From: Oscillatoriales cyanobacterium PMM_0008
GTDB lineage: Bacteria; Cyanobacteriota; Cyanobacteriia; Cyanobacteriales; Aerosakkonemataceae
Direction: 5' to 3'
Assembly: GCA_949128025.1 (NCBI GenBank)
Contig: CASBRD010000424.1
Span: 1 to 33,152, forward strand
Length of the DNA: 33,152 nt
Positions within the stretch are counted from its first letter, which is position 1. Every line of letters starts with the position of its first letter. The position numbers were made by a program, and so were the translations under genes. Below, in pieces: positions 14,415 to 21,840 of the stretch. The notes beneath the pieces are model-generated. The model saw nothing but the letters and a program-made list of their open reading frames with translations. It had not been told where the DNA came from and made no database searches.

Positions 14415-16328
14415 ATGCCCGTAGAATTATTTGATGCTAATTATTATCGATCGGTTAATCCAGATTTAGCTAACTTGGATGAGACACAGGCCCGATCGCA
14501 CTTCCAGAACTTTGGTTTAGCCGAAGGACGACAATTTTCACCATTAGTTAATCTTAACTTTTATCGCTCCAACAACCTCGACCTGGCAAGAGCGGGTTTA
14601 ACTACTAACCGCCAACTATTCGATCACCTGCAAAACTATGGTATAGCCGAAGGAAGGAAATTTTCACCGTTAGTAGATCTTGAGTTCTATAGATATAATA
14701 ACCCTGACCTGACGCTAGTAAGCTCGCAAGGCGACAGCCTACTATTTGAACATCTGCAAAAAAATGGTTTAGCCGAAGGACGGCGATTTTCGCCTTTTTT
14801 CGATGTCAACTTCTACCTTTCTAACAACCCAGACTTAGTTGCAGCCGATTTTAACAATAAGCAGGCGTTTGAGCATTTTCAAGAGTCCGGCATAGCTGAG
14901 GGACGCCACGCTTCAGTTCTGGTTTTATTCGATGCGGGATATTATCTATCCCAAAATCGACAGTTGGTTGCAGCAGGTATTAATAATAATCAAAAAGCTT
15001 TTGAACACTTCCAAAGCTATGGCTATGCTGAAGGACGCCGTTCGTCACCTTTGTTCGATCGCAATGGCATAGAAGCGTTGGTGGGATATTCTCCTGCTAG
15101 GTGGAATGTTCGTGAAGGTGGCACGCTTACATTCAGTTTTGTTACTGCTGCAAGTGCTTCTGACTACAGAGGTTCAGAAACAGGGGTTGGGGAATTGAGC
15201 GTGGCGATTAAGAATAATATCCGCAATATTTTGTACAATTTGTACGCGCCAATTCTTCCCTTCAATTTGGTGGAGGTTCCAGATACAGATGCCAGTCACG
15301 GTCAGATCCGATTCATGTTTTCTAATGGAGACGATGTGCCAGGTTTTTATGCCTATACTTATGAACTTGGCTTTGACGATCTTGATGGTGACGTGCATTT
15401 AAGCCACAATTTTGAAAGCGGATCGATTAATGCTTTTTCAGGTAGCGCTGGGACTTACGGCTACGCAACTTTGATTCACGAAATCGGTCATGCTTTTGGT
15501 TTGAAACATCCCGGTAATTACAATGGCGAAAGCGGTGAGGGGCGATCTCCATTTCTTCCTTATGGGGAAGATAACAACATGAATACGGTGATGACCTACA
15601 ACGATTCTTTGTCTGACCCTTCGCCAAGTACGCCGATGGCTTATGATATACGCGCTTTACAGTATCTCTATGGTGCTAATAGTTTCAATAATACTGATAC
15701 AATTTATAAATTCGATCGCAGCAATTTCCTAAATCAAAAGAAGGCAATTTGGGATAGTAATGGTATTGATACCCTCGATTTTTCGGTGCAGCTGCCCAAC
15801 GAAAGCTATTACTATTTTGATATGAATGAGGGCGGTCATCTGACGACTGGGGATGCTAGAAATGCTGGGTCATATTCGGCACTGGGCGATCGCACTTTCG
15901 CTACTTACAGGCCCGATCGTTACGCTACTGCGATCGCTTATGGCACTATCATCGAAAACCTGATTGGTTCCCAAGGCAATGACTATATTATCGGTAACCA
16001 AGCCGATAATCTGATTAGGGGTGAAGCTGGCTACGATATTCTCGTCGGTGGCGCTGGTGCGGATACTTTGGTAGGTGGCGGCGATAGCGATACTTTTGTG
16101 CTGACTCCAGCAGGTGGTGCTGCCGATATTATTATGGATTTTATTGATGGTCAGGATCGGTTAAGTCTACAGGGTGGTTTGACTCCAAATTCTCTAACTT
16201 TTACTCAGGGAACGGGTGACAATGGGAATAATACTTTTGTCCAAATCGCTGGGAACGATGAACTTTTGGCGGTGTTGGTAGGTGTAAATGCGAGTGCGAT
16301 CGGTGTTGCTGATTTCACTTCAATTTAG
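14415..16328 (+). CDS. Repeat-metzincin-RTX protein 4, predicted active zinc metalloprotease (637 aa)
   Basis: Shortest member of the array: five ~40-aa repeats (residues ~3-210), the last two of the YYLSNN/YYLSQN type. The metzincin domain follows with an intact site H355-E-I-G-H359-A-F-G-L-K-H365-P, the Met-turn NTVMTYN and the conserved PMAYDIRALQYLYGA. RTX-like nonapeptides begin near 518 (GSQGNDYII, GEAGYDILV, GGAGADTLV, GGGDSDTFV), the most regular of the four. The tail is ADFTSI. Predicted to be secreted by a type I system and Ca-activated; no secretion genes are nearby. Ribosome-binding site ACAGGAAA upstream of the ATG. Whether the repeats bind host, wall or polysaccharide is unknown. 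Confidence 0.9.
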   Translation: MPVELFDANYYRSVNPDLANLDETQARSHFQNFGLAEGRQFSPLVNLNFYRSNNLDLARAGLTTNRQLFDHLQNYGIAEGRKFSPLVDLEFYRYNNPDLTLVSSQGDSLLFEHLQKNGLAEGRRFSPFFDVNFYLSNNPDLVAADFNNKQAFEHFQESGIAEGRHASVLVLFDAGYYLSQNRQLVAAGINNNQKAFEHFQSYGYAEGRRSSPLFDRNGIEALVGYSPARWNVREGGTLTFSFVTAASASDYRGSETGVGELSVAIKNNIRNILYNLYAPILPFNLVEVPDTDASHGQIRFMFSNGDDVPGFYAYTYELGFDDLDGDVHLSHNFESGSINAFSGSAGTYGYATLIHEIGHAFGLKHPGNYNGESGEGRSPFLPYGEDNNMNTVMTYNDSLSDPSPSTPMAYDIRALQYLYGANSFNNTDTIYKFDRSNFLNQKKAIWDSNGIDTLDFSVQLPNESYYYFDMNEGGHLTTGDARNAGSYSALGDRTFATYRPDRYATAIAYGTIIENLIGSQGNDYIIGNQADNLIRGEAGYDILVGGAGADTLVGGGDSDTFVLTPAGGAADIIMDFIDGQDRLSLQGGLTPNSLTFTQGTGDNGNNTFVQIAGNDELLAVLVGVNASAIGVADFTSI

Positions 16329-16390
16329 CAGGCGAACTTCTAATTTTAATAGACATCTCCAGAAATTCAAAGTGCGTTACCTAGAACCCT

Positions 16391-16420
16391 TGTAGAGACG
16401 TTGCATGCAACGTCTCTACA
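16391..16420. terminator. 30-bp perfect palindrome between convergent genes (likely bidirectional terminator/dispersed repeat)
   Basis: A perfect palindrome with half-site TGTAGAGACGTTGCA. It sits between the plus-strand protease (ends 16328) and the minus-strand NB-ARC gene (ends 16439). Outer flanks are also inverse: AGACATCTCC at 16351-16360 against GGAGATGTCT at 16431-16440, the latter reaching the NB-ARC stop codon. This is a known type of dispersed cyanobacterial palindrome. It could stop transcription from both sides, but it has no T-run on either side. Confidence 0.6.
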
Positions 16421-16438
16421 TTCTTTGAAAGGAGATGT

Positions 16439-18946
16439 CTAATAGTCATTCTTAAGTTTTGCCGTTTGGATTTTCGCAATTTGCTTGGGTGCTACTATCC
16501 GCTCGTAGAGGCGAATTGCTTCGGCAAATTTATTATTACTGTTCTTAATTTTACCCATCTTTTGGTAAGTCAATCCCATCTGAAAGTAAGCATCAGCTAG
16601 TTCAGCTTTTGCTCCTATTTTATCTAAAATTTTTATAGCTTCCTCATGATTTGCCAAAGCTTTTTCAAAATTATTTATATTTCGATAAAGACCTGCTAAC
16701 CCATTTAGAACTTGACCTTTGTTCTGGATAACGTTACCTGATTCAACAAAAGATATAACTTTGTCAAACATTTCCAAAGCTTTTTCATTTTCTCCCAAAT
16801 TACTATATACTAAACCAGACCACAACGAGCTATATATAAATATCCACCATGTAGTTTTCATGCTGGGTGGAAGTTCATTGTAAGCTTTATCAGCCTTTTC
16901 TAGCAAAGCATATGTTTTTGGTTTGTCGTATTCCGCAGATTCTCTATCTGAGTGCAAAACTGCGAGGCCGAACCAAGACAATATTGCAAATATATGAAAA
17001 ACAGTACCTAATGTATTTTCTACAGTTTCTTCATAATATTTTATGGCTTCTTGAGTTTCTCCGAGTGCTACTTTACAAGTACTTATGGCAAATACAACTC
17101 CTACCTCACGTCTCTTAAGTTCAAACCTGAATTGTTCGGAGTTATCGGTTTGAGGCAGCGATTCTTGACACTTAATCGCTTTTTCTCTCGAATCATAATA
17201 AAATTTAAGAGCGTTGTGCAGATCGCCTGAACGATGATAATGTCCACCCAAGTCACCGCAAAGTACGGTTAAATGGTATTCATTAGAAATATTGTTAATC
17301 AAGAACTTGACTACAGAAATTATGTTTTCTATTAAACCTAGCCTATTAAAGGAGTGACTGAGGGGCTCTTTTTCTCCCGTGTCTTGGGAGTTAATTTCTC
17401 TCTCTTTTAAGATTACTTCGCAAGCTAGATCGAATTGATTTATATCTTTGTAGTGATAATAAGCTTCCAAAGCTTTCCGTGCATCTTCTACAGTTTCAAC
17501 TATTTTAACACTCTGTGTCCAAAATTCTGCTGCTTTGCAGTTGACTGGTTCCCAGTCTTCGCTTGTTCTTAACCGAGCTTTAGCTTCTGCCCGAATTACT
17601 GGATGCAGCCAGTGTTCTCCCTTTAAAAAATCTAATAAAGAGCGATCGCGCAAGGATTTAACTACCCGCCTGCGTCTTTGCTCTGGCACATCCCACAGCA
17701 AATGCAAAACTCCATCTTCTAATACCGACCGCACATCTTGATAGCGATAGCATCCCAGACGACAGAGAAGTTGATAAGCTTCCGGGTCAATTTGTTGCAA
17801 ACGGTTGAACTGACTGACAACTAAATCTTTCAAGTCGTTTTCAATCAACAAGTCCTCTTTAATTATTTGCCAATAATACTCTATATCACCTTGCCAATCT
17901 GTTTCGATTGCGCCGCTGATGATGTGCATAGCTTTCGCATTGCCTTTATAGGCTTTGTGGATCGCACTCAACACTTCTCTCAAGGCAAGAGAATCGGTTG
18001 TTATATTGCGGCTGTTAAAAAAGTGTTCCCAAGCAGATAGCTCCAACGCTGACAAGCGATAGTGCTGAAACATCACCGCCGCTTCACCCAATCGCTCGCG
18101 GCTCGTAATCAGGGTAACGCAATTAATGCCGGGGTCAGCCAACACTCTTAATAATTCTACGTAGTCACGGTGAGGGGCAATAAATTTGCCATCTTTATCC
18201 AAAGCTGGTTCCAGGTTATCAATTAACACTGCAACTTTTTTAGTCTGCTCTCGCAACTTTTGCCTGAGACGCTCTAGGGTGACGCCGAAATCTCCTGCTG
18301 GCTCCTCGTTAAAGTGTTGTCTTAGCCATTCCTCAACTACCTTTTTGGCGCTGGTGATGTTTTCGGTCTCTTTACCCATCCAGAGATCCAAAATCAAGTC
18401 AAACCTGCCACTGTTGATGAAGTACCAGCATAGCAGTGTCTTGCCTATACCACCCTCACCCTGAATCAGTATAATTTTAGCTCTTTGGTCGAGCATAGTG
18501 TTGAGATCTGCGATCGCTTTGTCACGTCCAACAAAATTGCGATCGTTAAATATGATTTCTTCTACTTCTGGGTTTGGATAATACTCAGGAATGGCTGAGT
18601 TTTGGGCATCTGCTGGGGAGGCCACTCCAAATTGCTTTTCTAAGCTCTGCCCTTCCCGTTCTTTGTTTACGGCTGCCAGAGAGGCTCGCCACCGCCGTTC
18701 CAGTGCGGCTTGAAAATTCGTTTTACTGACTCTTTCCTCTAATACTTCTGTGAGTAGCTTCCATAATTTCGGCCCAATGTCTTGTTTTAGGTATGTTTCT
18801 GTATAGCCACAATCGGCGGCAATCTCGTGATACTTCTTTCCTTGCCAAGAGCCTCTGAGTATAACGACTTCAACGTCTCTCAGGTGAACCTTTTTTTTGG
18901 TAAAAACTGCCGAATCTAAAACTTTAAACGCTTCTTCAAAGTCCAT
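16439..18946 (-). CDS. HTH-NB-ARC-TPR STAND NTPase (signal-transduction/conflict type)
   Basis: An 835-aa protein. Residues ~1-85 form a helix-turn-helix-like module (LRGSWQGKKYHEIAADCGYTETYLK) of the type found at the start of cyanobacterial NB-ARC and vWA-MoxR-associated conflict proteins. A linker follows, then an NB-ARC/STAND ATPase with Walker A GEGGIGKT (163-170), Walker B VAVLIDN (238-244) and the sensor-like LITSRERLG (279-287). A winged-helix-like segment spans ~400-460. From ~560 to 830 there are TPR-like helical pairs, such as the ALANHEEAIKILDKIG and ADAYFQMGLTYQKMGK type. STAND proteins oligomerise on ligand sensing by the C-terminal repeats. No TIR, protease or nuclease effector is fused, so output may be through the HTH or a partner. 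Only a weak ribosome-binding site is visible. Convergent with the protease array; no functional link shown. Confidence 0.87.
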   Translation of the reverse strand: MDFEEAFKVLDSAVFTKKKVHLRDVEVVILRGSWQGKKYHEIAADCGYTETYLKQDIGPKLWKLLTEVLEERVSKTNFQAALERRWRASLAAVNKEREGQSLEKQFGVASPADAQNSAIPEYYPNPEVEEIIFNDRNFVGRDKAIADLNTMLDQRAKIILIQGEGGIGKTLLCWYFINSGRFDLILDLWMGKETENITSAKKVVEEWLRQHFNEEPAGDFGVTLERLRQKLREQTKKVAVLIDNLEPALDKDGKFIAPHRDYVELLRVLADPGINCVTLITSRERLGEAAVMFQHYRLSALELSAWEHFFNSRNITTDSLALREVLSAIHKAYKGNAKAMHIISGAIETDWQGDIEYYWQIIKEDLLIENDLKDLVVSQFNRLQQIDPEAYQLLCRLGCYRYQDVRSVLEDGVLHLLWDVPEQRRRRVVKSLRDRSLLDFLKGEHWLHPVIRAEAKARLRTSEDWEPVNCKAAEFWTQSVKIVETVEDARKALEAYYHYKDINQFDLACEVILKEREINSQDTGEKEPLSHSFNRLGLIENIISVVKFLINNISNEYHLTVLCGDLGGHYHRSGDLHNALKFYYDSREKAIKCQESLPQTDNSEQFRFELKRREVGVVFAISTCKVALGETQEAIKYYEETVENTLGTVFHIFAILSWFGLAVLHSDRESAEYDKPKTYALLEKADKAYNELPPSMKTTWWIFIYSSLWSGLVYSNLGENEKALEMFDKVISFVESGNVIQNKGQVLNGLAGLYRNINNFEKALANHEEAIKILDKIGAKAELADAYFQMGLTYQKMGKIKNSNNKFAEAIRLYERIVAPKQIAKIQTAKLKNDY

Positions 18947-19386
18947 TGGTTCTCTCTGTTTGTGCCAGTTTTGATAACTTGCTATTTCAGTATAACCTGA
19001 TTTTTCCTGAACTTTCCTGAACTTTACCGATCTTACATGAATTTATCTGCCTTTTTCACTTAATTCAGTCAAAGCAACTGCTTAACTTATCCTTATCGAC
19101 ACTTACTGTTCGATGTCACACACTGTTGATATGGGAAGGTTACGGACTTAGAAAATTGATTCAGGCAAGAAGGGGTACATAGGTATGTTGATAGCGTTTA
19201 TTGAAAATTTGAATAGCAAAAAAAATTCTGCTTTTGCCAGTCCTCTACTTGAGTAAGACATCGGAAAGCTCAATTATGGAATCTTCATATTATCAACATC
19301 TAAAACACACAATCGGGTGATGACATCGACGAAAAGTTCATTTTCTTTTGCTGTAATTCGTAAAATTAGTCATTAGGGCCAATACC
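18947..19386. promoter_or_regulatory. 440-bp divergent intergenic region (NB-ARC gene / hetZ-like gene)
   Basis: It holds promoters for two divergent genes. A perfect tandem decamer TTTCCTGAAC occurs at 19003-19012 and 19013-19022, close to the NB-ARC side. A 23-codon ORF starting ATG at 19183 (MLIAFIENLNSKKNSAFASP...) has no convincing ribosome-binding site and I do not count it as a gene. I see no tRNA, no known riboswitch and no obvious HetR-type palindrome. Confidence 0.45.
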
Positions 19387-20670
19387 ATGAACCTCACAAC
19401 TGCCAACGATCTCAATCCAACTTCTATGAGCGACCTGAACTCTCCGGAACATTTGCCAGAAAACTACGACTCTAAAACTTTGACTCAACTTTTGCTAGAG
19501 GAACTGAGGGCGTCAGTCGGTTGCCAATCCTTGCAAGTTAAGGGGGTGGCTTCCCGAATGGCGCTGGAAGTAGAACGGGTTTGCCGTAAGAGTTCCCGCA
19601 TCCAAAGTTCCGGTCAAATCCGCTCCTGGCAGCTCACCTTGGGGCGTCATAGGTTGGAAAAGTGTCTGTCCTATTACCGCTTAGGGCCTAAACAGGGTCG
19701 CGTTGAACTGCATAGCAACCTCAGCGCGATCGTCTATCGATACATAGCACTGCCGCAATCTCAGTTGGGCTTTCAAGGGCGCACTAACCTGATTGAAGAC
19801 TTCCTGCAAGAGTTTTACATAGAGTCTTTTAAAGCTTTTCGGCGCGAAAACGAGATGGCAGAAGACTATAAGCCGCGCACTCAATTGGAATTGGCTGAAT
19901 ATACGGCATTTACCGAACATTATGCCAAACGACGGATTACTTTGCCGAGGGGTAATACCCAGCAGCTGATCGTGCTGCGAGCCCAAGCGTTTGTCAAACG
20001 CCAACCTGCTGAGACGGCGCTGGATATCGAACTGGCGGTGGAAATGCCCAAGGGAGACCAAGATCAGACGGGTATGCAGTCATCGCTGATGCAGCAGCTG
20101 CGATCGCAGATTGTTGCTGAAACAATTGACCCATCGGAAGGGGTGTTGCGCGATCGCGTCATCTCGGAACTTTTGGAATATCTAGAGTCTCAAGATCAAT
20201 CAGACTGTGTGGATTACCTAGTCTTAAAACTCCAAGACTTGGCAGCCCCAGATATTGACGCTATTCTCGGTCTAACGCCCCGCGAGCGCGATTACCTGCA
20301 ACAGCGCTTTAAGTACCATGTGGAAAAATTCGCTCGCGTCTCCCACTGGAAACTCGTACATCAGTGGTTAGGAGCAGATATCGATCAAAAACTGGGAATG
20401 TGTTCCCAGCAGTGGGAAACGTTTTTCGATCGACTTTCCCCCCAACAACAGCAGCTATTGCATCTCAAACAGGATCGCAAGCTGGACGAGGAAATTGCCA
20501 AAGCCCTCAAAATGACGCCCAAACAGGTGCAAAAGCACTGGATGAATATGTTAGAACTCGCCTGGAAGGTTCGCAACTCCGAAACCCAGAAGCCCAAAGC
20601 TTTAGGTAACAGGGTCGGTTCTTGTTCATTATCCGTAGCTGTTGGGAGCAAGGATAAGCTTGTAGCGTAG
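19387..20670 (+). CDS. hetZ: HetZ-family protein (heterocyst-differentiation regulator family)
   Basis: A 427-aa protein recognised from memory of the HetZ family by the stretches EVERVCRKSSRIQSSGQI, HRLEKCLSYYRLGPKQGRVE, LHSNLSAIVYRYIALPQ and LIEDFLQEFYIESFKAFRRE. The length is slightly above Anabaena HetZ (about 400 aa). The C-terminal ~100 residues (LTPRERDYLQQRFKYHVEKF to KALKMTPKQVQKHW) look like a sigma-factor-type helix-turn-helix. HetZ is a DNA-binding regulator of early heterocyst differentiation, but homologues also occur in filamentous species that make no heterocysts, where the role is unclear. The usual partner patU3 is absent next to it. M14 is an alternative start. The paralogue 'HetZ-related protein' cannot be excluded. 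Confidence 0.72.
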   Translation: MNLTTANDLNPTSMSDLNSPEHLPENYDSKTLTQLLLEELRASVGCQSLQVKGVASRMALEVERVCRKSSRIQSSGQIRSWQLTLGRHRLEKCLSYYRLGPKQGRVELHSNLSAIVYRYIALPQSQLGFQGRTNLIEDFLQEFYIESFKAFRRENEMAEDYKPRTQLELAEYTAFTEHYAKRRITLPRGNTQQLIVLRAQAFVKRQPAETALDIELAVEMPKGDQDQTGMQSSLMQQLRSQIVAETIDPSEGVLRDRVISELLEYLESQDQSDCVDYLVLKLQDLAAPDIDAILGLTPRERDYLQQRFKYHVEKFARVSHWKLVHQWLGADIDQKLGMCSQQWETFFDRLSPQQQQLLHLKQDRKLDEEIAKALKMTPKQVQKHWMNMLELAWKVRNSETQKPKALGNRVGSCSLSVAVGSKDKLVA

Positions 20671-20700
20671 CTAAGTAGGTGGGCATAATTAAATGTAAAA

Positions 20701-20871
20701 CTCCAGGCCCTTAGAAACCCGGTTTCTCCAAGAAACCGGGTTTCTGGGAGTTCAGCTTAATTTGTAGGTTGGGTTGAGGCACGAAACCCAACAATTGCGT
20801 TGGGTTTCGCTCACTCACGCTCAACCCAACCTACAAAGAAATGGCTCCAGGCCCTTAGAAACCGGGTTTCT
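20701..20871. repeat. Compound repeat: 19-bp direct repeats, 15-bp hairpin and nested palindrome copy 2
   Basis: CTCCAGGCCCTTAGAAACC occurs at 20701-20719 and 20845-20863. AGAAACCCGGTTTCT (20713-20727) pairs with its inverse AGAAACCGGGTTTCT (20731-20745) and occurs a third time at 20857-20871. Between them sits a second copy of the 5348-5419 palindrome: TTTGTAGGTTGGGTTGAG (20761-20778) / inverse (20820-20837) with inner CGAAACCCAAC (20782-20792) / inverse (20799-20809). It separates the convergent hetZ-like and fructosamine-kinase genes, and its right part encodes the C-terminus of the latter. Confidence 0.85.
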
Positions 20872-21733
20872 TCAAAATTTGCTCGATCGCACGATTTGCC
20901 TGCGATCCATAACCGCCACCAAACAAATTAAAGTGATTGAGAATCTGGTATAAGTTGTAGAGCGTTTTGCGCTCCTCATAGCCCGGATCTAGAGGCCAAG
21001 CTTCGTTATAACCGCCATAAAAGGCTGGTGGGAAACCGCCAAACAATTCAGTCATAGCGATATCCACTTCGCGATCGCCATAATATAGTGCAGGGTCAAA
21101 AATCACCGGCTCATCTGATGTTGTAATCGAGGCATTACCCGACCACAAATCGCCATGTACCAAAGATGGTTGAGGTTGATGACTCGCCAGCAGTTCTGGA
21201 ATAGCTTTGAGTAAACGCTCTCCCTGGCTAAAGCTACCACCCCGTCGAGACGCCAATTTTAGTTGATAGCCAATCCTGTGTTCGCCAAAAAACTCTGCCC
21301 AATCAGATTTCCAAGTATTAATCTGGGGCGTTGAACCGATCGTATTATTCCTGTCCCAGCCAAAGCCTTTACTGCTAAAGGCTTTGTGCATCGCCGCCAT
21401 CTGACGCCCCATCTCTGACCAAGCACTCGTTCCACCTTTACCACCGAGTTCGAGCCATTCTAATACTATGTAGGCAGACCCGTCCGCAATTCCCCAGCAA
21501 ATTGGTTTAGGAATGCGGATAGTGTGCGTTTCCCACATTTGTTGCAGTCCTAGCGACTCTGCCTCAAACATATCAACTTGGGACGCTTGGTTGAGCTTGG
21601 CGAAATAGGTGCTAACACCATCGCTAATGGCGTAGCCTTGATTGATACAGCCGCCACTTACCGATCGCCTGTGCTGAGTGTGAAATTCTTTGCCAGTCAC
21701 CTGGGTAATATGAGCATCAATTTGTTTCCACAT
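20855..21733 (-). CDS. Fructosamine kinase family protein (ketosamine-3-kinase-like)
   Basis: I place the start at the ATG complementing 21731-21733 (MWKQIDAHIT, 292 aa) because homologues begin there; the frame extends 12 codons further upstream (MRVVLSSLKFLI) without family resemblance. The fold is aminoglycoside-phosphotransferase-like: K46 in the N-lobe (YFAKLNQ), the catalytic loop HGDLWSGN (193-200, D195 base) and the Mg-binding IFDPALYYGDRE with D213. The family phosphorylates sugars attached to protein amines (deglycation repair). It is transcribed after the M16 peptidase gene on the same strand with about 100 bp between, so they may be a unit. The last residues KKPGF and the stop come from the dispersed AGAAACCGGGTTTCT repeat. 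Confidence 0.9.
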   Translation of the reverse strand: MWKQIDAHITQVTGKEFHTQHRRSVSGGCINQGYAISDGVSTYFAKLNQASQVDMFEAESLGLQQMWETHTIRIPKPICWGIADGSAYIVLEWLELGGKGGTSAWSEMGRQMAAMHKAFSSKGFGWDRNNTIGSTPQINTWKSDWAEFFGEHRIGYQLKLASRRGGSFSQGERLLKAIPELLASHQPQPSLVHGDLWSGNASITTSDEPVIFDPALYYGDREVDIAMTELFGGFPPAFYGGYNEAWPLDPGYEERKTLYNLYQILNHFNLFGGGYGSQANRAIEQILKKPGF

Positions 21734-21795
21734 GATGAGAAATTTTAACGAAGACAGGACTACGCGCACGGAGTCAAAGAAATTTTGAGCTTTTA

Positions 21796-21840
21796 GACCG
21801 CGTAGGCGGTCTTCGTTCGTGTAGCCGCGCCTTTAGGCGT
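21796..21840. repeat. Two-hairpin dispersed repeat (second copy of the 14295-14340 type)
   Basis: GACCGC-GTAG-GCGGTC (21796-21811) and CGCC-TTTA-GGCG (21828-21839), joined by a linker that on the minus strand reads CGGCTACACGAACGAAG. This matches the 14295-14340 element in inverse orientation. The M16 gene's TAA (complement of 21833-21835) lies in the loop of the second hairpin. It may end M16 transcription. Confidence 0.8.

Noticed and set aside
5541..16328. Periodic ~120-bp DNA repeats considered as a CRISPR-like or minisatellite array
   Set aside because: The period of 117-126 bp matches the ~40-residue protein repeats, the units are all coding and diverged, and there are no short identical repeats with unique spacers.
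19183..19254. 23-codon ORF MLIAFIENLNSKKNS... upstream of hetZ
   Set aside because: No convincing ribosome-binding site and unremarkable composition; likely chance in AT-rich DNA.
19681..20061. 126-aa minus-strand ORF inside the hetZ-like gene
   Set aside because: Antisense shadow of a conserved protein frame, with no motif of its own.
21734..21769. Upstream start (MRVVLSSLKFLI) for the fructosamine-kinase gene
   Set aside because: The 12 extra residues do not resemble the family N-terminus, which begins at MWKQIDAHIT; no ribosome-binding site supports the longer form.
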